Both the position numbers and the translations under genes were made by a program. A stretch of 32,564 nt of DNA from Candidatus Zhuqueibacterota bacterium (GTDB taxonomy: Bacteria; Zhuqueibacterota; Zhuqueibacteria; Zhuqueibacterales; Zhuqueibacteraceae). The stretch is taken from contig QEVD01000013.1 in NCBI GenBank assembly GCA_003576975.1, forward strand, positions 1-32,564, in the 5' to 3' direction. Below are positions 16,721 through 25,332 of the stretch, piece by piece (positions within the stretch are counted from its first letter, which is position 1; every line of letters starts with the position of its first letter). The notes beneath the pieces were generated by a model. That model was not told the DNA's origin and searched no databases. It worked only from the letters and a program-made list of their open reading frames with translations.

Positions 16721-18258
16721 AACGCTTGTTCGCATTGTCGCAGTAACGCGTCCACGCCCGCTTCCCACTTTTTCCCGGCTTGTTCAAAAACCTGAGGCAG
16801 GCGTCGAAGCAACGCGTCGATCATGAAAAACGGCAAGTCTTCCTGCCACGCCGCCGGCGCGTTGGCAAAATAAGCTTCCAGAAAAACCTTGCGGCCGGCA
16901 TAATAAAAATCCGGATCCGCTTTTTTGCGAAGTACGTAGAATCGCAACAAATCAGCCAGAAAACCGCCGAGATCAAATCCTGGATGAGAGTACCGGCATT
17001 TGTCAAAGCGATAGAAGTAGAATCGGCCGTCGTCATATAGGATCGAACGCCATTCTAATGCGCCATGAATGGGAACCCGTTCATAACTTCTCAGCGTGGC
17101 GAGGCGTGCCGAAAGATGATCATAAAGTTGCTGAGCCCGCTCGGCCAGCCGCGGGCTGGCTTGCGCCAATTTAGCCAGGACCATTTCCCCCTCTGAACGA
17201 TGCTCTGCAAGCACGTCCTCCAAGCCATCGTCGTCCTTCATGACAATCATACACTGGTGCCAGGCGCGCAAGCTGTTGGCAACCATGTGGATGACCTTCG
17301 CGACTTCTTGAAAATCAAATTGATTTTGCAGATACTCTTGCAGGCCCATCGCGGGGTTGAAATTGAAGAGCACTAGCGAGGGATGCTTGAAAACCGCCAC
17401 GGGTGGCGGAATGTGGATGCCGGTTTTGCCTTCCAACAGCTGCATGTAGAGCTGTCCGGCCACGGAAAACTCGCCTGCGGCAGCATGCTCCGGCGACAGT
17501 CTTCCAGCTAAGATGAATTGGCCTACTGCTTCTGATTCAGCCTTGCGATACCCGAGAACATATTTGATCTCTGGCCGATCCTCGAACTGCTGCTCAGGCA
17601 TGTCAATGCGACAGGACGCAAGTGTCGCTTTATTCTCTTGAAACCAGGCCAACTCCGCTGCCAAAAAGGATTTCATGAATTCTTCGTCGCCTGCCAGCCC
17701 GAGGGCGGAATCTTCCCTCGCCATAAGAGCTGTTCCAGACGCTTGCGAGCACAAGAAACGAATAAGCAGCGTGCGGCCGCCGTGGGCATAACTAATGATT
17801 GATTTTGTTCGGTTAAAATATACAAAACCTGAGCCGCCATGCGTAAAATAATGTTCATTGCCGTTAAAACGGTGAAGAATGCCTTGGACATCGAAACCAT
17901 CTCCTTCATCGGAAATGGCGACGACGGTACCGGTGTTGGTGGCGACAACCTCCACAGTAATTTGCCTGGCCGGGTCTTTTCGGTTTCCCCATTTGTACGC
18001 GTTGCCAAGACCTTTCTTCAGGGGATAGATGAGATCGCGGATCAATTGATCCGATGGAGTGTTTGCGAATCGCTTTGCCAGCGCACGATTGAGCAGCGGC
18101 AATAGGTTGTCCGGCGTCTGCCCGCGAATAACGAGACGCGCCTCGTCCAGTGAAGCGAACAGCGGATCAGTCGGATCGTTTGAACATACTGACAACATGT
18201 TCCCTGAAGCGCTGATCTCAGCTAGCATTTGCTCCCTGGTGTAATTCAAAGCTATCAT
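16717..18258 (-). CDS. GHKL ATPase / APH-fold fusion protein B
   Basis: This 513-residue protein appears to join two domains. Residues about 70-170 look like an RsbW/anti-sigma-type HATPase: an N-box GLGNAYKWGN (83-92), G1 SDEGDGFD (116-123) and a G2-like THGGSGFVYFNR (139-150). Residues about 200-513 look like an APH-type C-lobe: YERVPIHGALEW with His398 of the Brenner loop, then FYFYRFDKC, with Arg-Phe-Asp (417-419) in place of Asp-Phe-Asp, then HPGFDLGGFLADLL. The catalytic Asp position is Ala, so the C-terminal half is probably not a working phosphotransferase. It lies 37 bp after APH-fold protein C and overlaps a glycosyltransferase gene. The GHKL call rests on motifs only; I know of no described protein with this arrangement. 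Confidence 0.75.
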   Translation of the reverse strand: MIALNYTREQMLAEISASGNMLSVCSNDPTDPLFASLDEARLVIRGQTPDNLLPLLNRALAKRFANTPSDQLIRDLIYPLKKGLGNAYKWGNRKDPARQITVEVVATNTGTVVAISDEGDGFDVQGILHRFNGNEHYFTHGGSGFVYFNRTKSIISYAHGGRTLLIRFLCSQASGTALMAREDSALGLAGDEEFMKSFLAAELAWFQENKATLASCRIDMPEQQFEDRPEIKYVLGYRKAESEAVGQFILAGRLSPEHAAAGEFSVAGQLYMQLLEGKTGIHIPPPVAVFKHPSLVLFNFNPAMGLQEYLQNQFDFQEVAKVIHMVANSLRAWHQCMIVMKDDDGLEDVLAEHRSEGEMVLAKLAQASPRLAERAQQLYDHLSARLATLRSYERVPIHGALEWRSILYDDGRFYFYRFDKCRYSHPGFDLGGFLADLLRFYVLRKKADPDFYYAGRKVFLEAYFANAPAAWQEDLPFFMIDALLRRLPQVFEQAGKKWEAGVDALLRQCEQAL

Positions 18259-18295
18259 ATCTTGCGCTTTTCATTCCCGCGTTGTGTTTTATGCC

Positions 18296-19696
18296 TTATG
18301 CTTTTCTTTTCGCAACCTCAAGCCACTCTGCAATCAGATCAAAGGCCAGCGGCATGTTAGCTAGAGCTTTCACTTCAGAGCGCTTGAGCGACGAATGCAT
18401 TTTCCCCAAAAGAAACGCAACGAGATACCAAGCCAGGCGCCGCCGATCACAATGCCAGGAAACTCGTTGTTGATATTCAGCCCAAAAGCTTTCGAGACTC
18501 TCACGGATCGGCGTCGCCGGAATGCCGTCACTCACAATCAAATAAAGAATGGAAGCAAAGAATTCCGCGACATCATAAAGCGGATCCCCGCGTGAAATCG
18601 AATCGAAATCCACCAACGCCAACTCTTCCTCGCGGCACAAAAGCTGCGCCACTTTAAACGAGCCGTGAATCGTCGCAACCGTGGAATGATTGGCGATCTC
18701 GGGCGCCAACTCCGCCAAGGTTTTCGCCGCCGCCGTCAAAACCGCCTGCTTCTCCGGCAGGAATGCCGCAATATCATCGGCATCGCCGTAGGCGTTTTCA
18801 ATTGCCTTTGCCGGCGCGGGGCCATCGGCAAGAGGCACATGAGGAATTTCAACCTGGTGCAAGGCCGCCAGCATCGCCGCAATTTTGGGCATGAACCCGG
18901 AGTGCGGCAGACTGACCCAGCCGCGCTCGCGCATAACAGAACCGAACTTCGTTCCTTGCCACGCCTGTTGCCAAAGCGTATTCGCGGTATCGAGATTGGC
19001 AATCGGCGCCGGAATATTCAGCACGCCGTTGTTGCACGCTGGGCTGGCGCAGACGGCGCTCAGGACGTCGTAAACATAACGGCTGTTCGCGCTGTTGTAG
19101 GTTTTGCTGTAAAAAACAATCTGCCGTTGCTGGTTCACCGCGCCAGCCACCACGAACTCGTAGCGCAAAACGCAACGCCGCGTCGGCATGTATTTGATTT
19201 TGTGGCAAGTCACTTCGCGGCACGTCCACTCGCGCGACAATCCGAAATTGGGCAGCCGCTCTTCAATCTGCCGCTTGACAAATTCCGGCTCCAAGAGCTG
19301 GCCGAGATACGGCATCTTAACATCATAAGGAAAGGCGTGCAACTCCATGTTCATTTCCTGCCACGCGCTAACGGGCTTCCAAAAATCACAGCCCGGCCAT
19401 TGCAGCGGTTTTTCTTTCAGCACCGCTTTATGATTTTCGCCGTTGGCCGACATCTTGGCAAAAATCCATTGATCGTACGAACGGCGGTCGCGATCGTGAC
19501 CGGACACGCGATAAGTGATGTTGCACTCTTTGCCCGGCCGGTGCTGCAATCGGCTGATTTGGCAATCATTTACTTTCAAGCCGCGGCTGGGATATTGGTT
19601 GCGAAAATAGTCCTCGAATGCCGCCGCCATGATTTTAGTGTCGGTTGCCTGCTGCAATTGCGGCAGCTTATGGTCATGAATCGTGCCGTTTGTCAT
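18296..19696 (-). CDS. APH-fold protein C with repeated N-lobe motif
   Basis: This 466-residue APH-fold protein is a close paralogue of its upstream neighbour. The C-lobe has TIHGSFKVAQLL (His344) and LALVDFDSISRGDPLYDVAEF; the catalytic Asp position is Ser and the usual Asn is Gln, while DFD is kept. The N-lobe pattern occurs twice: RPGKECNITYR...QWIFAKMS (about 53-82) and MPTRRCVLRYE...IVFYSKTY (about 170-200), each with a strand-final Lys (81 and 198). The C-terminal motif SWHCDRRRLAWYLVAF is shared with protein D. The start codon has no clear ribosome-binding site. It may be a pseudokinase or a kinase with altered chemistry. It is flanked by protein D (41 bp) and the GHKL fusion (37 bp). 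Confidence 0.82.
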   Translation of the reverse strand: MTNGTIHDHKLPQLQQATDTKIMAAAFEDYFRNQYPSRGLKVNDCQISRLQHRPGKECNITYRVSGHDRDRRSYDQWIFAKMSANGENHKAVLKEKPLQWPGCDFWKPVSAWQEMNMELHAFPYDVKMPYLGQLLEPEFVKRQIEERLPNFGLSREWTCREVTCHKIKYMPTRRCVLRYEFVVAGAVNQQRQIVFYSKTYNSANSRYVYDVLSAVCASPACNNGVLNIPAPIANLDTANTLWQQAWQGTKFGSVMRERGWVSLPHSGFMPKIAAMLAALHQVEIPHVPLADGPAPAKAIENAYGDADDIAAFLPEKQAVLTAAAKTLAELAPEIANHSTVATIHGSFKVAQLLCREEELALVDFDSISRGDPLYDVAEFFASILYLIVSDGIPATPIRESLESFWAEYQQRVSWHCDRRRLAWYLVAFLLGKMHSSLKRSEVKALANMPLAFDLIAEWLEVAKRKA

Positions 19697-19737
19697 AATA
19701 ATTTTCGTTCGTGTTGTGAGTCAAAGGCTGTGACGAT

Positions 19738-21174
19738 TTACATCGCGCCAACGGTGTTGAGCCAATCTTCGCAAATGGCTTTGCCGGCCGTTTCGATTTG
19801 CTGCAAAGCGCGGCGCTCAAGATTTTTGGTGGAGGAATAGAATTTCGTCATCAAAAAAGCCAGAGCATACCAGCCGATGCGGCGGCGGTCGCACGCCCAG
19901 GGCACTTGCTCGGCGTAGCTGCGATAAAACGCCTCAGAGGCAACGGCGATGCGTTCGCTGTCCAGGCCGCGCGTCAATCCCATGTACTGCAAAGAGGCAA
20001 TCAGCTCGGCGACATCGTGAATCGGATCGCCCAACGTCACCGCATCAAAATCCACCAGCGCCAGCTCGTTGCCGCGCGCCAGCATTTGTTCGATCCGGCA
20101 GGCGCCGTGAATCGGCACAGCCGGCATTTCCTGTTTGTCAAAAACAGGCTTCGTCGCGTGCAACAGCTCGAGCACGCGGCTCACCAACGCCTGCTGTTGC
20201 GGCCACAATCTGAGCAGCTTCGCCGCGTCTTCATCGGCTTTCTCCAAAACCTCGTTGAGATCAGGAGCGGCATCGAAGCCATTGGCCGGGCTGCGATGGA
20301 ACGAGGCCAGAACCAAAGCGACGCGCCGGAAAATATCCTGCCAATCATACTGATCAATGACATCGAGCAAAGCATGTCCCGGCCACTCTTCCTGCCAGAA
20401 CGTGTGCAAACCGTCAAAGTGCAGCAGCGGGCGGGGAATGTTGACAGCCGCACTCTTCACGGTCAATTGCTCGTAAGCCGATTTGAGCATGTCAAAATGG
20501 TAGCGGCTATTCCCATTATTATAAATTTTGCAGTAGAACGTTTTTTCGTGTGATTTGCCGGACGGGTCGAGCAGATTGACGTGATAGCGCAAGACGCAGC
20601 GTTTGCTCGGCATGAATTTGATGCGATCGTAATAGAATTCGGGGCAACGCCATTGGGCTGCCGAGCCGTTGGCAGACACGCCGAAGGCCTCGAGATTGGC
20701 TTCAACTTGTTGGCGGACATAAGCCGAATCCACGGACTGCGGCAGCGTTTCCAAATCCGGATCCTGCGGAAAAACCCAGAGAATCATGTTCAAATCGCGC
20801 CAAAAGCTAATGGGCGGCAAGGGCCGCAAAAACTCATGCGCTGAGGGCGTTGGTTTAAGCCCGGCCAGCGCTTTTTCAAAGCGTTCTTCTTCGGTACCGG
20901 CGGGCACCGTGCGGCCATAAATCCATTCGTCGGTTTCGGCGCCGGAAACGTGACGGAGCGCCAGACGATAGAGCACGCCGCAATGCTTTCCCGGCCGATA
21001 GTAGACTTTTTCAATGGCGCATTTCATCACTTGCCATTTGGGATCGACGCCCGAAGCGTGCAAATAGCGCGTGAATTGCTCCGGCATGGCGTTGACATCC
21101 ATGACCGTAGCAACTAATGGAAGCGTGGGGTCGTCGAACAAGCCCAGCCGGCTGTTGTACGAAGGTGTTGACAT
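19738..21174 (-). CDS. APH-fold protein D with repeated N-lobe motif
   Basis: This is a 478-residue APH-fold protein, starting at MSTPSYNSRLGLFDD because GGAG lies seven bases before that ATG; an upstream TTG is less likely. Two N-lobe-like units are visible: RPGKHCGVLYR...EWIYGRTV (about 60-90, Arg88 at the lysine position) and MPSKRCVLRYH...KTFYCKIY (about 188-218, Lys216). The C-lobe has PIHGACRIEQML (His356) and LALVDFDAVTLGDPIHDVAEL. The Brenner Asp is Ala and the Asn is Gln, but DFD is intact. The WACDRRRIGWYALAF segment matches protein C, so the two likely arose by tandem duplication. It is separated by 231 bp from the ABC exporter gene upstream, where a hairpin lies. Confidence 0.82.
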   Translation of the reverse strand: MSTPSYNSRLGLFDDPTLPLVATVMDVNAMPEQFTRYLHASGVDPKWQVMKCAIEKVYYRPGKHCGVLYRLALRHVSGAETDEWIYGRTVPAGTEEERFEKALAGLKPTPSAHEFLRPLPPISFWRDLNMILWVFPQDPDLETLPQSVDSAYVRQQVEANLEAFGVSANGSAAQWRCPEFYYDRIKFMPSKRCVLRYHVNLLDPSGKSHEKTFYCKIYNNGNSRYHFDMLKSAYEQLTVKSAAVNIPRPLLHFDGLHTFWQEEWPGHALLDVIDQYDWQDIFRRVALVLASFHRSPANGFDAAPDLNEVLEKADEDAAKLLRLWPQQQALVSRVLELLHATKPVFDKQEMPAVPIHGACRIEQMLARGNELALVDFDAVTLGDPIHDVAELIASLQYMGLTRGLDSERIAVASEAFYRSYAEQVPWACDRRRIGWYALAFLMTKFYSSTKNLERRALQQIETAGKAICEDWLNTVGAM

Positions 21175-21300
21175 GATGATCTCCATATCCAAAGTTGCGC
21201 GTGCTCAAGTTGCTTAAGGTGATGAAGAGTGCTTGCTCAAAAACTTTTGAGAAAGCAAAACGACTTCAGACAAAATTATTGAGAAGCATTAGGCAGGATT

Positions 21301-21339
21301 ATTTGACCAGAATAATTTTAAATCATTCTGCCGTCAAAT
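21301..21339 (-). repeat. Bulged hairpin in the exporter/APH gap
   Basis: ATTTGACCAGAAT (21301-21313) pairs with ATTCTG plus GTCAAAT (21325-21330 and 21333-21339), with a 2-base CC bulge and an 11-base A/T-rich loop. It lies in the 231-bp gap after the ABC exporter gene. Neighbouring bases to about 21390 carry similar words (TTTTCTG, TTCTGCC, TTTTGCC), as in degenerate tandem units. It may be an attenuator, a weak terminator or a remnant of a dispersed repeat. Confidence 0.5.
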
Positions 21340-21405
21340 TATTTTGCCATGCCGCTTTTAAAAATTTTCTGTCCAACATTTTTCTGCCATTATGAAATGC
21401 AAAGG

Positions 21406-23325
21406 CTAACTCGCCACGGCCTGCTCTTCACGCAAAACCGCGGTTTCGTTTTCAATCATGAGGGCTGCGGTTGCCGCTTCCAGCGGCGGCCGTTGCTGCA
21501 GCTCGTAAAGCTCACGATATTCCCGATTCGTGCGCAGCAATTCTTCGTGCGTGCCATAGGCCGCGAGCTTGCCCGCTTCCAGCACTAAAATTTTATCCGC
21601 GTTGGCAATGGTGGAAAATTTGTGCGCGATGATGAACGTCGTTCTCCGATTCGTCAGTTCATCCAGGGCTTCGTGAATTTGCGCCTCGGCTTTGGCGTCC
21701 AATGCGGTGGCCGGCTCATCCAAAATCAAAATCGGGGTGTTGCGAATAATGGCGCGCGCGATGTTGAGGCGCTGCCGCTGGCCGCCGGAAAGATTTTCGC
21801 CGCCTTCTTCGATCACGGTGTCGTAGCCCTCCGGCATTTGCATGATGAAATCATGCGCATGCGCCAGCTTGGCGGCGTTAATGATTTCCTCCTCGGTGGC
21901 ATCGACTTTACCGAAGCCGATGTTTTCGCGGACGGTTTTGTTGAAGAGCTTGGCGTCTTGCATCAAGATTGTGACTTGATCACGCAGCGATTTAAGGGTG
22001 ATTTCGCGGAGATTGTGGCCATCGATCAGGATTTGCCCTTTTTGCGGATCGTAGAAACGCAAAAGCATGCTGATGAGCGTTGATTTGCCCGCGCCGCTGT
22101 GGCCGACGAGCGCAACCGTCTCGCCCGGCTCCGCAGCGAAGCTGAGATTTCTGATAACCTCGACGCCCGGATGATAGCCAAAACTCACCTCGCGAAATTC
22201 GACCCGGCCGGTAAACGGCGGTGCGGGGATGGCGTTGGGCACGTCTTGCATGACCATGTCGCATTCGACCAAATCCAGCAGCCGCTCGCCGGCAACCTGC
22301 GCTTTGGCGACATCGAGCATCATTTCGGCGAACTTGTCGATGGGGCGATAGAGATTGCGCAGATACGCAGCAAACAAAACCAGCGTGCCCGGCAGCAGCA
22401 ATCCATCCAACGCCAGCAGGCCGCCGTAACCGACGACCAAGCACGTGCCGATGGCGGCGAGATTGTCGCTAATGCGCTTAAACAGTTTGGCAAGCCGCCG
22501 CGCTTCGATTTCAGAGTGCAGGCTTTCGCGATTCTCCGAGGCAAAGCGCGCTTGTTGCAAATCTTCGCGGCCATACGCCTGCACCAGCGCCATCGCCGTG
22601 ACGTTTTCGGCGATGATCGAACTGACTTCGGTTTCTTTGTTGCGTTTTTTCGCGGTGGCTTCTTTCACATCGCTGCCCATGCGGCGATTGATGAAATACA
22701 AAACCGGGATGATGCTGAACGCGAGCAGCGCCAGCCGCCATTCCAGCACTAGCATCAAAGCCATGTGGCTGACAATCATCACGACGCGATAGATGAAATT
22801 GTCCGGCAACTGCACGAGAATGATTTTCGCGTCGTCGATGTCCGAGGTCAGCCGGTAAATCAGATCGCCCGAGCGCGCCGATTCCTGGAACGACAGCGAC
22901 AGCCGCTGCAAATGGATGAAAACGCGCTCACGAATGTCGGTGGCGATCATCTCGCCGGCGCTGAGCAACCCGACTTTGTGCACCGTGTTGGCGAGGCTCT
23001 CGAAAATCCGTAACAGCAAAAACGCCAGCGCCAGCGCCACAAGCAGAACGAGCGGATCCGTGCCGAGCCATTGCGTCACAAAGGCTGCCTGGGGCGGCAG
23101 CGGCGTTTTCAGAATCACGTAATCCAGAATGAGCTTCAGCGGCCACGGAATGAGCAGCGCAATGAGAATAGTGAGCAGCAGGCCGGTATAAACTTTGGCA
23201 AAAAGCTTCCAGTGCTTTTTGTAGTGGCGCCCGAATACTTTATACAAGCGCATAAGCGTGCGAAAGCTGACACGCTTGCGCTCCTTTTTCGATTTTGAGG
23301 TTTTGGATTTCTCCTTACTGCTCAT
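21406..23325 (-). CDS. MsbA-like ABC exporter half-transporter 1
   Basis: This is an ABC half-transporter of 639 residues: a Lys-rich cytoplasmic N-terminus, about six transmembrane helices (about 45-340), and an ATPase domain with Walker A GHSGAGKST (about 409-417), Q-loop MQDAKLF, signature LSGGQRQRLNIARA, Walker B ILILDEPATALD and switch histidine in IIAHKFS. The glutamate after the Walker B Asp is present, so this ATPase site looks canonical. The ATG at 23325 is preceded by GAGG; a TTG one codon earlier is not needed. The gene follows its paralogue by 69 bp, and the pair likely forms a heterodimer. Among glycosyltransferases, it could flip or export a lipid-linked glycan or a peptide. Confidence 0.95.
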   Translation of the reverse strand: MSSKEKSKTSKSKKERKRVSFRTLMRLYKVFGRHYKKHWKLFAKVYTGLLLTILIALLIPWPLKLILDYVILKTPLPPQAAFVTQWLGTDPLVLLVALALAFLLLRIFESLANTVHKVGLLSAGEMIATDIRERVFIHLQRLSLSFQESARSGDLIYRLTSDIDDAKIILVQLPDNFIYRVVMIVSHMALMLVLEWRLALLAFSIIPVLYFINRRMGSDVKEATAKKRNKETEVSSIIAENVTAMALVQAYGREDLQQARFASENRESLHSEIEARRLAKLFKRISDNLAAIGTCLVVGYGGLLALDGLLLPGTLVLFAAYLRNLYRPIDKFAEMMLDVAKAQVAGERLLDLVECDMVMQDVPNAIPAPPFTGRVEFREVSFGYHPGVEVIRNLSFAAEPGETVALVGHSGAGKSTLISMLLRFYDPQKGQILIDGHNLREITLKSLRDQVTILMQDAKLFNKTVRENIGFGKVDATEEEIINAAKLAHAHDFIMQMPEGYDTVIEEGGENLSGGQRQRLNIARAIIRNTPILILDEPATALDAKAEAQIHEALDELTNRRTTFIIAHKFSTIANADKILVLEAGKLAAYGTHEELLRTNREYRELYELQQRPPLEAATAALMIENETAVLREEQAVAS

Positions 23326-23394
23326 CAATAAGCCTCGATGTTATGCGCATTCGTAGTAACGTCGTTCGTCGTGATGCGTTCAGGCAGAGAGTCT

Positions 23395-25332
23395 TCAAGA
23401 ACTGGCCAGCGTTGCCACAGCCTGCGATTCAAATTGTCCATTCTTGCCGTTGGCAATAACCTCCTCACGCGCGATTTCCTTTTGCCGGCCGAATTGCAGT
23501 TCATACAACTCGCGATATTGCGGGCTTTCGCGCAGGAGTTGTTCGTGCGAACCATAATGCGCCACCTCGCCCTCTTCCAGCAAGAGTATTTTTTCGGCGG
23601 CCGCGATGGTGGAAAATTTATGGGCGATGATGAACGTTGTCTTGCCGCGCGTGAGCCGGTGGATGGCCGCGTTGATTTGCGCTTCGGCGCGCGCATCCAA
23701 ACCCGTCACCGGTTCGTCGAGAATCATCAGCGGCGTGTTGCGGATAATGGCGCGCGCGATGTTGATGCGCTGTTTCTGGCCGCCGGAAAGATTGTCGCCG
23801 CCCTCGTACATCATGGTGTCGTAGCCTTCCGGCATGCGCATGATGAAATCGTGCGCCTTGGCCAGTTTGGCCGCCTCAATGATGTCTTCTTCGGTCGCGC
23901 CGGATTTGCCAAAGGCAATATTCTCGCGCACGGTTTGGCGAAACAGCTTGGCTTCCTGCAAGACGATCGTCATCTGATCGCGCAAGGATTTGAGCGTGAA
24001 TTGGCGCAGATCCTGGCCATCGATCAAAATCTGGCCCTGCTGCGGATCGTAAAAACGCAGCAGCAAACTGATGAGTGTTGATTTTCCCGCGCCACTGTGG
24101 CCGACCAGGGCCACGGTTTCACCCGGCTCGACTGTGAAATTCAGATTCTTTAGAACCTCGCGGCCTTTTTTATAAGCAAAGCTGACGTTCTTGAATTCGA
24201 CGCGGCCCTGAAACGCCGGCGCCGGCGCGGCCTTCGGATCATCCTGCACGATCATGTCGTTTTCGACCAGCTCGAGCAAGCGCTCGCCGGAGACTTGCGA
24301 CTTGGCAATGCCGAGAAAAAGCTCGCTGAACTTCTCAAAGATGCCGTAGATGTCGCGCATGTAAGCCATGAACACGACCAGCGTTCCCGGCAGAATGGCG
24401 CCCTCGAGCGCATAGAGGCCGCCGAAGTAAAGCACGCCGGCGGCGCTCAAGGCCACCAAAAATTCCACAATACGGGCGAACGTCCGGCTCAAGCTCAGGG
24501 CGCGTAGCTGCGCCTGCAAACTTTCCTTATTGCCGGAGGTGAAGCGCGCGCGTTCGGTTTCTTCGCGGCCATAGGCCTGCACCAGCGCCATAGCCGTAAC
24601 GTTTTCGGCAATAATCGAAGCGACCTTGCCTTCCTGCTTGCGCTTTTTCGTGATGGCAGTGCGCATGCCGCCGCCGAAATACTTGGTGAAAAAATAAATC
24701 AGCGGCATGGTGCACAGCCCGATGAGGCCGAGGCGCCAGTCGAGCGCCAGCATCAAACCGGCATAAACCGCGAAGCTCACCACGCGGTTGGTCAAGTCCT
24801 GTGGAAAATCGATTAGCACCTTTTTCATCTCTTTCACATCGGCGGTCAAGAGATAAATCAGGTTGCCGGATTGCATCGACTCGTGAAAAGACAACGACAA
24901 TCGCTGCAAATGCGAGAACACCCGCTCACGAATGTCGGCATTGATGCGGTCGCCGGTGGCGGAAACCCAAAATTTGTTAAAGTACGAAAACGTCGCTTCC
25001 AGAAACGCGATGACGACGATGGACAGCGCGAGCAACAGCAGGAGCAGCCGGGGATTGCCGGAGTAGAGCGGATTGAGAAATGAAAAAAAATCCGGCAGCG
25101 GTTGTTTCAGAATGATGTGATCCAAAATCAGCTTGAGCGGCCACGGCGTCAACACCATTACGCCGATGGTGCCGAACAGGCACAAATAGGCGACCGTCAG
25201 GATTTTCCAGTATTTCTTGTAATGACGGCCAAATACTTTGTATATCCTGACCAGCCCTTTAAAATTGAGCTTTTCGCGCTCATTTTTGCCACCCATTTGC
25301 CGTAATTTTGAGAGGTTGTCGAACAAACTCAT
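23395..25332 (-). CDS. MsbA-like ABC exporter half-transporter 2
   Basis: This 645-residue half-transporter is a paralogue of the next gene; both begin with a shared segment (RIYKVFGRHYKKYWKIL here, RLYKVFGRHYKKHWKLF in the other). It has about six transmembrane helices, then Walker A GHSGAGKST, Q-loop LQEAKLF, signature LSGGQKQRINIARA, Walker B LMILDEPVTGLD and IIAHKFST. All catalytic residues are present, so neither partner shows the degenerate site common in asymmetric heterodimeric exporters. Its ATG overlaps the stop of the APH-fold kinase gene by 4 bases (ATGA), which couples translation of the exporter to that kinase. The substrate is unknown. Confidence 0.95.
   Translation of the reverse strand: MSLFDNLSKLRQMGGKNEREKLNFKGLVRIYKVFGRHYKKYWKILTVAYLCLFGTIGVMVLTPWPLKLILDHIILKQPLPDFFSFLNPLYSGNPRLLLLLLALSIVVIAFLEATFSYFNKFWVSATGDRINADIRERVFSHLQRLSLSFHESMQSGNLIYLLTADVKEMKKVLIDFPQDLTNRVVSFAVYAGLMLALDWRLGLIGLCTMPLIYFFTKYFGGGMRTAITKKRKQEGKVASIIAENVTAMALVQAYGREETERARFTSGNKESLQAQLRALSLSRTFARIVEFLVALSAAGVLYFGGLYALEGAILPGTLVVFMAYMRDIYGIFEKFSELFLGIAKSQVSGERLLELVENDMIVQDDPKAAPAPAFQGRVEFKNVSFAYKKGREVLKNLNFTVEPGETVALVGHSGAGKSTLISLLLRFYDPQQGQILIDGQDLRQFTLKSLRDQMTIVLQEAKLFRQTVRENIAFGKSGATEEDIIEAAKLAKAHDFIMRMPEGYDTMMYEGGDNLSGGQKQRINIARAIIRNTPLMILDEPVTGLDARAEAQINAAIHRLTRGKTTFIIAHKFSTIAAAEKILLLEEGEVAHYGSHEQLLRESPQYRELYELQFGRQKEIAREEVIANGKNGQFESQAVATLASS

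Noticed and set aside
18665-19840. 391-codon plus-strand open frame opposite APH-fold protein C
   Set aside because: Antisense shadow; the minus strand carries clear kinase-fold motifs and paralogues, and the plus-strand product shows no recognisable pattern.
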